62,000 nucleotides of DNA from NCBI GenBank assembly GCA_905221605.1, contig CAJNDS010000257.1:1-62000 (forward strand), read 5' to 3'. Source of the DNA: Symbiodinium natans. Lineage: Eukaryota > Sar > Dinophyceae > Suessiales > Symbiodiniaceae. Below the pieces are notes generated by a model. It was not told the origin of the DNA. It did not search any database and worked only from the letters and a program-made list of their open reading frames with translations. Positions 12,601 to 22,000 of the stretch are shown here, in pieces; the first letter of the stretch is position 1, and each line of letters opens with the position of its first letter. The translations under genes were made by a program, and so were the position numbers.

Positions 12601-15600
12601 GATTCGACCCGTTTCCTTGATCTTCAACTCTCCGTTCAGGGTGTCGGTCACCAACCGAATGGCATCTCTAGTGCCACACAGAATCAAATCGTCCACATAG
12701 CACAACATGAGGAATCTTTTCCCTCTCACAGTGCCCTCGAAGACGGAAGGTTCCGTTGGGCATTGCTTCAACCCAACTTTCTTCACAACTGTCGCCAGCT
12801 TCAAGTTCCAAGCTTTGGCGGCAACTCTCAAACCATTCATGGCTTGATCCAGAATCATAAACACCGGGACATAATAGTCCTTGCAGGCGGAAACATCCTT
12901 GGGCAATTGGATAATCGCCTTCGATCCTTTCGGAAGGGGGGAATGCAAGAATGCAGTGCTAACATCCAAAGTTGCGATATCCATAGCATCTACCGAAGCA
13001 ATGGCCAAAAGCGTCCGTAACGCTTCTAAAGAAGGAGTCGTAGCACTCAGTCCTAAAGATGATGCTGTGCTCCCCTTTGCGATGTCTTGCACCACACACC
13101 GAGCTCTCACAGCTTCCTTGCCATTCACCACCTTTGGGCCTATGACCCATCGGGTTGGGATGATCTTTATCCCATGCTGACGAGCAAACTTCTGAGCCTC
13201 GTCTGCTCCAACCACTCTCCCTGCTTTGTGAGCAGTCATACTCTGCAGCTCAGTTCGCCGGCCTTCCACTGTTTTATCCACATCTAATGGACATCCATCT
13301 ATCTCAGACAGAACACTCGTGGGTCTTGCCAGCCAAACTTGGGATCCACACACCTTCATGGACTCCGGGAAAGTGCTATTCTTGTTGAGCAGAATCGAAT
13401 TGGTCACATGTACCAACTTCGGACTCTCGTCACTGCTTACCATTTTAATAGGACCTTGAGGCACATCGAGTCTTGGGTCTAAATAAATACGATTGATCAG
13501 CCGGGGAACTCGATTGGACTCATCTGGAACTGAGTTCACATCTGAAGTTAAACTCTCTAAACGCCGGGGAACTCGACTGGACTCATTTGGAACTGAATCC
13601 ACATCCATTTGAGGTTTTTCTTCCTCCATTGGGATCGCTTCATCCTCAGCGGGAGTTTCTCCTTCGAAGTATCCAGGTTCCATTGCCTCATCTGGAATCC
13701 CTTGGTAAGGCAAACTTGGATCCTCAAAATCCTCCATGTCAACATCCACAACTTCTGTCGCAGGTGTTGGGACGCTTTGCTTCTCCTCCAACTTGGGATC
13801 TGGTCGACTCTCATAGGTGATCTTCGGGCGTTTCAGGAGTGAAGGCTCACTTCCAGACTCCATCACCCCCGCATCCTTTGAGCTTCTCTGGTCCATTTTT
13901 GGAGTTTCCTCTGTTGGTTCTTTCGATTCCAACCGTTGTCGTTGAGCTTTCAACCAATCATCATACCGTTTTCGGCATTCAGCATTGTGGTTGGCTTTTC
14001 CTCTTTTTGGACCACACGCAGGACAGTTCGCTGTGCCACCATGTTCCTTCACCCATGCAGCTGGAGGTCCAACTTTGCTCATGTCGGTGGTCGGTCCCTC
14101 AGACACTCGGCCCTCAAAGGCCTTGTCCGCTTCACCTTCAATCCGATCGGGCACACCATCCTCTTTCTCCTTCAGAATCGGGGGAGCCAATGTATCCGAT
14201 GGATCATGCTCCTTGAGCAAATGTTGACAATGCTCCAACCCAATCTTCAACGGAACGATGTGCTTGATGGACTTTGCTCGAAAGTGTTTTGGACAACCAT
14301 CCACCATGGCACTCACAACATGAGTCAAGCCACCAACTTCAGGGTACACATAGGCTGCTTCCACAAACCGGGAGAGCGCCGTGGTTTTCATCGAATCCGG
14401 TAGCTCAGCCAGAACTGTAGCACCTATCAACGACGATCCACACTCATGGAGGGATCTCTGTAGTACCAACTCCTGGGGTGATTTCTTCCCATCAAAGGCA
14501 GCTGCATGGTGATTGTGCATTGCAGCACAGTAAATCAGACCAAACTCAAACGCTCGAGGACTTCTCTTCAAGTCAAAGCCCTGCGCTCGTAGATCCAACC
14601 TCACCGTGCTGAACAACTCCTTGAGTGTTCTCACTGCCCTTTCCACACCACCAACCGCTTCATGTCCCTGCGGAGGTGCTCTTTGGGTCACAATCCTAAT
14701 CCCCAGATTGGCTCTCTTGATGAGGGCGCTCACCGCTGTCTCGCTGTCTGTCCTCAACAGTACAGCAGACCCTGCAATGTCCAGTCCGAAAGCATTCATC
14801 CAATAACGAATCCAGCTGGAGGTATTGTCAGCATTGGTCCCTACCAACAGACATCCAATCATTCTGGTTGACATTTCAGTCATGACCAGTACTTTCATGT
14901 TGGGAGCCGTCGGCTGGTCTTTCGCAAAAGTACCAGTTACCAGGTTGATGAAGCAGAAATCTGCTTGCAACGCCACGGGTCGGTCTTGAGCATCCTTGGT
15001 CCGACGATGCTGGGTTGTTCCTCTTGTCATCCGACAATGAGGACATTCGGACGAAAAAGGAATGTGGCCTCGCATCCGATGCAGCTCCATTTCTTCTTGC
15101 TTTTTCTTGGTCATTGACTGCACTGACTGCATCTGATCAACCTCCATCGGTCGTTGGCCATCATCCACATCCATGGGTCGAACCTCAGTTCTTCCAAAGG
15201 TTACTTTCTTTCGCTTTCCAGCATCACCTTGCAGGTAGATCCAAGGACATCCAGCCCAGGATACTCCATATCCCATGACTCCTTTCTTCTCGTGTCGCAG
15301 CGAAATCTCTCTTCGAGTGAACTTCACTTCCCAACCAGTATTCACCATCTGCTCGGTGCTCAAGATGTTGTGAGCCACATCTGCTACAACTCCAGTCACA
15401 CACACCGATGTCAAACCAAGATACTGCTTTCCTTCATACATAGGCAGCAAGGCTCGGATGCGAACTCGCTCGAAGACATTCACCGGGGTATCGTTGGCTG
15501 CTGAGTACCTCTCATTAGGTCCCAACGCCTTCCGATCCAAGATCTGGAACTCATCCAAGTATCTTTTCGCAATCACAGTCACCGATGCTCCTGAGTCAAT

Positions 15601-17532
15601 CAACCACCATTTGCTTGCATCATCCTTTTCCATGCTTTTGACTTGATTCATCGGAGGTTTCATCAAAGACCGAACTGACTTAGATGGCAACATCTGAGAT
15701 AAATCGGTAGAGATCCGATGCTCCAACTCGGCAATCCGGACTCTCGTCTCAACTTCCCATGACCAATCTATCTCATCAGTACTCCGGGGAATCCACTCTT
15801 TTCTCACTTCATCGAGCAATCCTTCCAGAGGTTGCAACACAGATTCCACTCGGGCCTCTGACTCAGGTTCATTCCATTCACCTCCAGTTAGCTGGTAGTC
15901 ACTCGACTCACCCTCTTGGGAGACTTCAGCAACTGTCTTCCCCTTTCCTTTGCCTTTTCCTTTGGGCTTTCCCTTTTCGGGCTTCTTCTTGGGATCTCCT
16001 TTTGCCTTGGCTTTCGCCTTAGCATTGGGGGAATTGGGCTTCTTGCCTGAATCTCCCTCCTTATACCAGCAATCGCGGGCATAATGTCCCTTTCCACCAC
16101 ACACATAGCACTCCACATCCTTCTTGTTCTGGCTTGAAGCTCGTTTGCCAGCACCTTTGCTTGATTCGCGCTTGCCTTTCTGTTCCTTTCCTTTGCCTTT
16201 TGGTTTTCCTTCGTTGCCCTTTCCCTCATTGGGATCTCGAAAAGGTTGAAGCTTCGTGCCAGGGGCTTCTGACCACACCCTTTGTTGCACCTCAAACTTC
16301 AGAGCAACTCTTTTCAGATCTTCAAACGATTCACTATCGCCATGCAACAAGCAATGGCTTCTACACCGATCTGGCAAACTGCGCAGCAAAACCATAACCG
16401 AATCCGCTTCTTGGATCTGCAAACCACCAGCATGCACATCGGGATCAAGACTATTGAGCAGCTTGGTGTACTTGTTCAACTCATGCTCAATCTTTCGAAT
16501 GATCTCCGGAATACTGGGTGCTTTCACGGTTTGATTCACCAGCTGCGACCGAAAGAACAGGCATTCAGCTCGCGACTTCAGGCAAAACTCCTTCGCCAGC
16601 AATCTCAAAGCCACAAAACCAGATTGTTGATAAGTGCTCTCACTTTCAACATATGTCTGCAAAATCAGAGAACTCTTCTCATGATTTGCAAAAGTCTGTC
16701 GCAGGATGTGCATCAGCCTCGTCGACCTCTTCTGTTGCTCCACAGTAAGTCGATCCTGTTTCAGCCGAGACTCTTCTTGAGTCTTCACCGCATGCATGAG
16801 CTCATTGGGAAACACTTCTGAACCCAAACCAACCCAACTGGTCAGCTTCTCCATCCAGGTCAAGAATCCAAGAGCTTCAGAGATGCGATCCTTCCAAGAC
16901 GAAAAGTCAATGGTCGGCAAACTGGGCAACCATTTGTCCGATCGAGCAAACACATCCCTTTCCCTTTCTTGCTCCAGAGGTGGAGGTCTCAGTGGGGGAC
17001 TTGGGCTCGCCATCCGAAAAAGCTGGGTCCCCTTCGCAGGAGTACCCACTGGCGATGCACCTTGACATCCCGAAGAAGAACTGGGCATGTTCTCAGGAAC
17101 ACCATCCTGAGGTAAGGGGGGATTCACCTGTTGCTGTTGCTGTGGCTGCTGTTGCTGATGCTGCTGTATCATCCACTGCTGATGCTGCTGCTGTTGCTGC
17201 ACCATGGACGAAGTCATCGTTTGCATAAACTGCTGTTGCTGCACAACCAGTTGCTGCATCATGCTTTCCAATTCTCGCACTTGTCTCGTCAACCCTTGCA
17301 CGTCGGGTGATGTTTGTGATGGTGTCACCACAGGTTGAGGAGGTCCAGTGGATAGTCCTGGTGGTAACGAAGGACTTCCTACCGCTTGCTGAGGCAAACC
17401 AGGGGGAAACGAAGGGCCTCCCATTGTCTGTTGGGGTGCTCCAGTAGCTACCCCATGAGGGCTTCTGGCGGGAGTTCGACCTCTGGGCACTGGGCCATAC
17501 ACAGGTTGGCTTCCTTGTGCCAAACCTTGCAC
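9688..17532 (-). CDS. Copia element A Gag-Pol polyprotein
   Basis: A 2614-codon minus-strand frame in Ty1/copia order. Gag comes first, with Gln-rich tracts near residues 90-140. A CCHC knuckle C-Y-V-C...H...C spans residues 475-488 and is followed by Lys/Gly-rich tails. The aspartic protease motif D-S-G-A-S starts at D646. The integrase has a compact H818-x4-H823-x6-C830-x2-C833 finger, then D858, D929 and E964. A C-x2-C-x8-H-x3-C finger begins at C1170. Reverse transcriptase carries YVDD at 1612-1615. RNase H starts near D1794 and ends near residue 1935. About 680 residues follow, holding a CxxC...CxxC ribbon (from C2064), an uncharacterised region and a charged coiled coil. The first codon is GTG, and the first in-frame ATG is residue 37 (17424). 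An ATG at 17633 in another frame suggests the true N-terminus was shifted near 17530. The body of the frame is uninterrupted. Confidence 0.9.
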   Translation of the reverse strand: MQGLAQGSQPVYGPVPRGRTPARSPHGVATGAPQQTMGGPSFPPGLPQQAVGSPSLPPGLSTGPPQPVVTPSQTSPDVQGLTRQVRELESMMQQLVVQQQQFMQTMTSSMVQQQQQHQQWMIQQHQQQQPQQQQQVNPPLPQDGVPENMPSSSSGCQGASPVGTPAKGTQLFRMASPSPPLRPPPLEQERERDVFARSDKWLPSLPTIDFSSWKDRISEALGFLTWMEKLTSWVGLGSEVFPNELMHAVKTQEESRLKQDRLTVEQQKRSTRLMHILRQTFANHEKSSLILQTYVESESTYQQSGFVALRLLAKEFCLKSRAECLFFRSQLVNQTVKAPSIPEIIRKIEHELNKYTKLLNSLDPDVHAGGLQIQEADSVMVLLRSLPDRCRSHCLLHGDSESFEDLKRVALKFEVQQRVWSEAPGTKLQPFRDPNEGKGNEGKPKGKGKEQKGKRESSKGAGKRASSQNKKDVECYVCGGKGHYARDCWYKEGDSGKKPNSPNAKAKAKAKGDPKKKPEKGKPKGKGKGKGKTVAEVSQEGESSDYQLTGGEWNEPESEARVESVLQPLEGLLDEVRKEWIPRSTDEIDWSWEVETRVRIAELEHRISTDLSQMLPSKSVRSLMKPPMNQVKSMEKDDASKWWLIDSGASVTVIAKRYLDEFQILDRKALGPNERYSAANDTPVNVFERVRIRALLPMYEGKQYLGLTSVCVTGVVADVAHNILSTEQMVNTGWEVKFTRREISLRHEKKGVMGYGVSWAGCPWIYLQGDAGKRKKVTFGRTEVRPMDVDDGQRPMEVDQMQSVQSMTKKKQEEMELHRMRGHIPFSSECPHCRMTRGTTQHRRTKDAQDRPVALQADFCFINLVTGTFAKDQPTAPNMKVLVMTEMSTRMIGCLLVGTNADNTSSWIRYWMNAFGLDIAGSAVLLRTDSETAVSALIKRANLGIRIVTQRAPPQGHEAVGGVERAVRTLKELFSTVRLDLRAQGFDLKRSPRAFEFGLIYCAAMHNHHAAAFDGKKSPQELVLQRSLHECGSSLIGATVLAELPDSMKTTALSRFVEAAYVYPEVGGLTHVVSAMVDGCPKHFRAKSIKHIVPLKIGLEHCQHLLKEHDPSDTLAPPILKEKEDGVPDRIEGEADKAFEGRVSEGPTTDMSKVGPPAAWVKEHGGTANCPACGPKRGKANHNAECRKRYDDWLKAQRQRLESKEPTEETPKMDQRSSKDAGVMESGSEPSLLKRPKITYESRPDPKLEEKQSVPTPATEVVDVDMEDFEDPSLPYQGIPDEAMEPGYFEGETPAEDEAIPMEEEKPQMDVDSVPNESSRVPRRLESLTSDVNSVPDESNRVPRLINRIYLDPRLDVPQGPIKMVSSDESPKLVHVTNSILLNKNSTFPESMKVCGSQVWLARPTSVLSEIDGCPLDVDKTVEGRRTELQSMTAHKAGRVVGADEAQKFARQHGIKIIPTRWVIGPKVVNGKEAVRARCVVQDIAKGSTASSLGLSATTPSLEALRTLLAIASVDAMDIATLDVSTAFLHSPLPKGSKAIIQLPKDVSACKDYYVPVFMILDQAMNGLRVAAKAWNLKLATVVKKVGLKQCPTEPSVFEGTVRGKRFLMLCYVDDLILCGTRDAIRLVTDTLNGELKIKETGRITSTGGKITFLGREIERQGSHLRMRVPPAYLDALFETEFCKDLKVVTAPPDIVKTVEKGRASGSDPELSDTAAARYRAVLGRIAWWGQSRPDLSRWMSILSQGQSKPTACFEQALRQVIRFLKGQYHAWQYFGPDGNVPDSGPAQLEVYADASWAPQASLGRRSVSGIAIFYRGCLIKGISRVQGCVSLSSCEAELRAILTAVQESEGLATLIGQLAESDVTIRLHTDSSSARAVLLNRGLSRRVRHLDIAVCYLQERIQEAQTLKVIWCPTAGMIADVLTKCLSQVTFCQHQQAMGIYPGEDVQQVWRICGIRPRVGVQACQCAEATGCSVEQVGSLKSVKKCGEVFENFHLRSPETLREDSSPEVQEMDLWSNRKSFGSSTTEASPSLEPVPLVKDRKMAAEDSRKCEQGAEMKSPFWCKVCKWLFRSEHAAGLSWDESGKPKCEKCKQTVTVSGTDASHAFHLREAEKERRAAGKRGDKGESRGSGQAAPKPKAMPKVIERMVDVFPELADPEPPKWFGDVSWSICRRGTPVDELELKDVVGTLSDKDMVRYQSSYEKLVKPIQEVCELQEKPTKIFGILDVRGQIGGKAIIWEMAVNEGGLYMEVPPGTCGLAMLSFVRYLKRKGIVPVLLLGEHQDLGVLRMVDLLCMLPILGAERIMEDEAESSYYPPWVLRWKRSAKEGSLVFKELVERVRVISMLSCDTLRIHEPELRERPVPKWSFVAYSHYRSVMESVAGFLEDLEKKKEEITDTQRAASWKKVVASETRSGVVWICKCKWHLPTDYVVRFNLTLPADMWQQAFGIMGENVGKLEKEEKDLKRILKAAAEQQDREFEEAERKRKRIADLSAAEEEAAKRAKLEGEAVRSPVSVVPSELDAAAIAQIAERVKASFSVADLELMLEEKKRKVGDQPTERPAETPAEPSRSSQDVMMETRTAELAEMKEAAKERRAKLMESTGAGEKKGEEDEE

Positions 17533-17857
17533 CCACAGTGGGTTGACCCGGAAAAGGGTCTACCCTTCGCCTTCTCAGCATCCATGATGGGCACAGAGCT
17601 TCCACGCTCTCGTCCACCTCTTGGACTCCTCACATGAGCTCCACTGGTTCTCTCACCAACACCAGATGGTCCAGGCTTCTGAAGAACCTTAGTTTGACTC
17701 TACCAAGCACCGTATTCCTCCAAGATCGGTCACAACCAATCCAGTTCCAGACAAACCACCTTGCCCGGGCTCCAAAGTGCCTCAACAGCCGCTGAACTGA
17801 CTGCTTCCAAGCCTGATGAGTCCGGATCCGCCTTCTCACAGGATAGGCTTCCCGGTG
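17533..17857 (-). other. Truncated 5' leader of element A
   Basis: Upstream of gag on the minus strand there is an ATG-led frame (17633-17448) starting with an Arg/Gly/Ser-rich sequence. It resembles the N-terminus of the B family gag and then runs out of phase with element A. A clear primer-binding site or LTR was not found before B-type LTR homology begins at about 17858, so element A appears truncated here. Confidence 0.45.
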
Positions 17858-18337
17858 CACATGAGTTGTCTGCTGTGAGTGTGAAGTATAGGCACGAGGA
17901 CATGTCAGGCAGTGCAGATTTGTTTTGGCTTGGTGAGACCTTGTTTTAAATAGAAGAATCGTTTTCTGTTCGTTTTCTCGAAACTCGTTTGTCGGAACTC
18001 GTTTCCTGTTTGACCTGGTATTTGATGACCAGAAGTGACTCAAGCCAGTTTAGGTCTGCACAGAGCTTAGCAGAGCACCTAAGAGGTGCTAGGAACCTAA
18101 CCACAGTGTTTAGGAGTAGAATTTCCATGGCTGAGTGTTTTCACCTGAAGCACCTTTGTTTTCCCATGTCTGGCAGACAGTGTTTGAAGCTGGAGAGCCG
18201 TACTCGCATTGGCTCAAGACGAGCGGAGCTCGAGAAGCTGTGAACAGCGCAGTGAAAAGAGTCCGCACTTCGTGCTGTGAGGGTTGAGTGTAGTCTTGAC
18301 CTAAGGTCCCTTAGGCCCCCGTAGCTGTGCCACGAGT
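17858..18337 (+). repeat. Copia-B LTR, 5'-truncated solo copy
   Basis: Homologous to the complete LTR at 28026-28556 from about its GTGCAC(T/A)TGAGTTG phrase to the end GAGTTTCA. The first ~50 bp of the LTR are missing or diverged. The spliced-leader-like 22-mer is present at 18197-18218. Sequence after the end (AATATGTG) differs from the ACGTGGTAG seen where an LTR joins an internal region, so this copy stands alone. Confidence 0.8.
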
Positions 18338-18746
18338 TTCAAATATGTGATGGACGCGCAGTGGACTGCCACAAGTCACTGGCCAAGCCTTCCAAGAAGC
18401 CTTGCAGGCATGGGCCGCAGCTACTAAGCACACGGACGTGGAAACGGCCAGGCTTGCCCAGCCAGCCTGAATACGTTCCTAGGCATCACGCTGCAGGGCA
18501 CACAGACACTTGGGCACTATCAAGAATTTAGCCGGACCTCCCCCCTACTCATTTTCTTGACGCCATCCGGCTTGCTCGTGCGGCCTCGGTGGCCAACCAA
18601 AACATTGAACATTTTTGGTCAGTTTTTAACTTGGAATGGCCTGACACTTCTCACAGAATGGCTGTTTTTCTTGCTCTCCTCGCCCTGTGCCTGTGGAAGC
18701 GAACACTGCAGCAACCTCGCCGGAGGTTGTCAGCATCATGTGACCC
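18338..18746. other. Unique 409-bp spacer between two B LTR pieces
   Basis: This separates the solo LTR from the truncated 5' LTR of B1. I see no domain, tandem repeat or element end. A short frame at 18589-18897 runs into the LTR and is not credible. Confidence 0.4.
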
Positions 18747-19057
18747 AAGCATAGGCACGAGGACATGTCAGGCAGTGCAGATTTGTTTTGGCTTGGTGAG
18801 ACCTTGTTTTAAACAGAAGAATCGTTTTCTGTTCGTTTTCTCGAAACTCGTTTGTCGGAACTCGTTTCCTGTTTGTGACCTGGTATTTGATGACTAGAAG
18901 TGACTCAAGCCAGTTTAGGTTTGCACAGAGCTCCAGCAGAGCACCTAAGAGGTGCTAGGAACCTACCCACAGTGTTTAGGAGTAGAAGTTCCATGGCTGA
19001 GTGTTTTCACCTGAAGCACCTTTGTTTTCCCATGTCTGGCAGACAGTGTTTGAAGCT
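18747..19057 (+). repeat. Truncated 5' LTR of B1
   Basis: Similar to the LTR from GCATAGGCACGAGGACATG to GTGTTTGAAGCTGGA, after which the terminal ~145 bp (including the spliced-leader-like motif) and TGGTA of the primer-binding site are missing. The sequence resumes at GCGGAGCTTCGTGCTCCAGC before the gag ATG. Confidence 0.8.
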
Positions 19058-19080
19058 GGAGCGGAGCTTCGTGCTCCAGC

Positions 19081-22000
19081 ATGGACAATGGTGAAGAACG
19101 TGTGCCTGGACGAGACCGTTCTCCGAGAGGCCGCAGTGCAAGCAGCCTGAGTTCCACAGGGCTTTCTGGTGCAAGGTCACCAAGTGCCCGTGGGAGAAGA
19201 GAACGTGGAAGGTCTTCGTTTGGACCTCAGTTCTACCAGATGGGAACACCCTCAGACAGCACCACAAGATCCCCTTCAAGTTCCGAATACGCAGTTGCCC
19301 GTTGCACCTGGGGTAGCTCAACAGATGAACTCCACGAGAGCAATGCTGCAAGCGCAGGACGAGCAGATCCGACAGCAGGCAGCTCAACTTCAACAGATGA
19401 GTGCCATGCTTACACAAGCACTGCAGCTTGCAAGTGCGAATGCTGCCAATGCACAGAATGCAACAGCTACAACCTCATCGTCGACGAGTCCTACCCCTGG
19501 AGGAAACCCCTCAGCAGCACCTGCGAATGCATCGACTCCTGTGGATATGGAAGTAGACTCTGGTGTACGAAACAAGAGAGCAGAGGGTTACATTCCACAG
19601 TTGTCTCAGCTGAACTATGCGTCCATGACGAGCAGACATGCTGAAATCCGAGTTTGGACAGCCTACAGAGACGAACTTACGAGTTGGCTTTGTTTGCTCG
19701 ACGACCGCTACGCTACGGAATTGCAAGAAGCGATCAGTAGCAATGTGGAAGTCTTGCAAGTGAGGCTTGAAGCCGGGAAAGCAGCCCGGTCAACCAAACT
19801 TTGGTTTTTGCTTCGTCAGTCCATGAGCAAGTTCCAACGTGGGCAAGATTTGGTGCATTTCATCGAGGTGAAACAAATGGGTGCAAGTGCCGGATACGAA
19901 CTCTGGCGCTCGTTGAACAACGAATTGTCAGTTCGCTCCAGAGTGGAGGGACAGGCCCTCCGCGAACAGGCGTTAGGCCTGGTGCCACCAAAGCATCTCA
20001 AGCGACCACTTGATGTCGCCAGGTGGTACACCACCGAGCTTCTCAAGTTTGGGGCGCAGGTGAAGCATCGCTTCCCGGAGTTGCTCATCGGAGAACAAGA
20101 GGGAGTCCTGTGTCTGATGAAGCACTTGGATTCTGAGACCAAGAGATATCTGCTCCTCCATCACTCAACAAAGAGCATGGGTGAGCTGATGACTGGTTTG
20201 CAGTTTTACGACGAGCAACTTCGTGTGATGGACTTCCAGAGAGAAGGAGCATCCGGGTATGCGAATGCCTTCAAGGGTGGCAAGGGCGGAAAGGGCGACA
20301 GAGACAAGAGCAACAAAGGCTCCAAGGGCAACAAGGGTAACAAAGGCGAGAAAGGAGAAAAGGGACTGAAGGGTGGCAAAGCGAAAGGAAAGGATAAGAA
20401 AGATGACCAAGGCGGAAAAGGAGACAGAGCTCGGAGCAAGAGCAGAGAAGCGAAGAAGACAGATGTCTGCCGGAACTGCGGGAAGACTGGACACTGGGCA
20501 CGTGACTGCTGGGCACCACCGAAGGACAAAGCCGCAGCGGCGACGAGCCAGGCCGTTACGACGCAGCCAGAGGCACCATCGTCTTCATCGTCTACATCGG
20601 CGAAAGCATCAGCGCAACCCACAACCAAGGGTAGTGGAAAAGCACAGTCATCAATCAAGACGTTTCTGGAGGGATATCACTTTGGTATGATGCTCACGAA
20701 CCAGGTGGTTAGTTTTCCTTCAGATGATCGCGTTTACTGGTTGATTGACTCTGGTAGTTCGTTCCACATCATCACGAGAGAGACGCTTGAGAGTGATCAT
20801 GTGAAGGTCCTTGCATGGCTTGAAGGACGCCCGAAATCGTATGCGGAAACTGCGACAGGAGATTCCGTTGAGATTGGCGGATCGACACATGTTTTGGTGG
20901 AAGTTTGCTTTGAAACCACCACACCAGCATCATTGAAGAGCAGTTCTGAGCATGAGGGTGACGCTGTGTACATGTGTAGGGCTAGGTTTGAAGCCGTCAT
21001 TTCCGATCAGATCAAGCACAATCTGCTGAACATCAACTTGCTTTGTCAGAATGGAGGTTGGGAACCAGCAATGTGCGACCAGCAGGGCGTAATTACCGTC
21101 CGAAAGCACGGCGTAACGCTGAGACCAACCATGTTTGCTTCAGTTAGTTGGCTTGCGTCAGTTCGGAATGACCATCCTTTAGCGCTGAAACCGCAGGATT
21201 TGATCGCAAAAACGGAACAGTTTCGTCGAAGTCGGTCTCGCAAGTCGTCTTCGAGTCGTGATTTTCATCGTTCGACTTCGAATCGAGGTCATCGCAGCTC
21301 TGTGAGAGTGTGTGTTGAGCCCGAAGACCCCGAATTGCTGGATGTTTCATGTCTTGATGAGGTAGTTGATTGCGAGCTTCAGACGAGCCACGAACATGTT
21401 GACCTGGACCAAGGCGAGGCTAAGGACAGACTAAGGACAGTTGGTGACGTTTCCGGCTCTGCGAGGGATCAACTTCAATTTTTCAGTCATGTGGATATGC
21501 CAATTGTTCGTGAGCTTGGTAGGGATGAGCGCTTGATTTATAGTGAAGACAACAGCGTTATCTCACACAAGCAACAGGACAACAGCACCACACCAGCAGT
21601 CGAGCGGCTTGTGTTTGAAAAAGACAACAGCGTTATCTCACACAAGCAACAGGACAACAGCACCACACCAGCAGTCGAGCGTCTTGTGTTTGAAAATGAC
21701 AGCAGCGTTATCTCACACAAGCAACAGGACAACAGCACCACACCAGCAGTTGAGCGTCTTGTGCATGAGCATGGTAGGGAAACAGTTGTCTGTCGTGCTT
21801 GCTTGGAAGATTTCCCTGATGAGGTTGAGATTGGCAGCTTGGATTGCTCAAAGAGGCGAAGTTTTCCTAGAGTAGGACAGATAGGAGACCGCCGCTATGG
21901 ATCCGAGTACAACGATGCAACGGAGCATTCAAGAGTTGGAAGGCATGCGCCAGGGGGCGAGACGCAGGAGATTGATATTGTTGGAGGCCAACGCCGCGCA

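Noticed and set aside
20165-20658. Antisense Pro/Leu/Ser-rich frames in B1 (with equivalents in B2 and B3)
   Set aside because: They are reverse-complement readings of the Gly-Lys collagen-like Gag tract.
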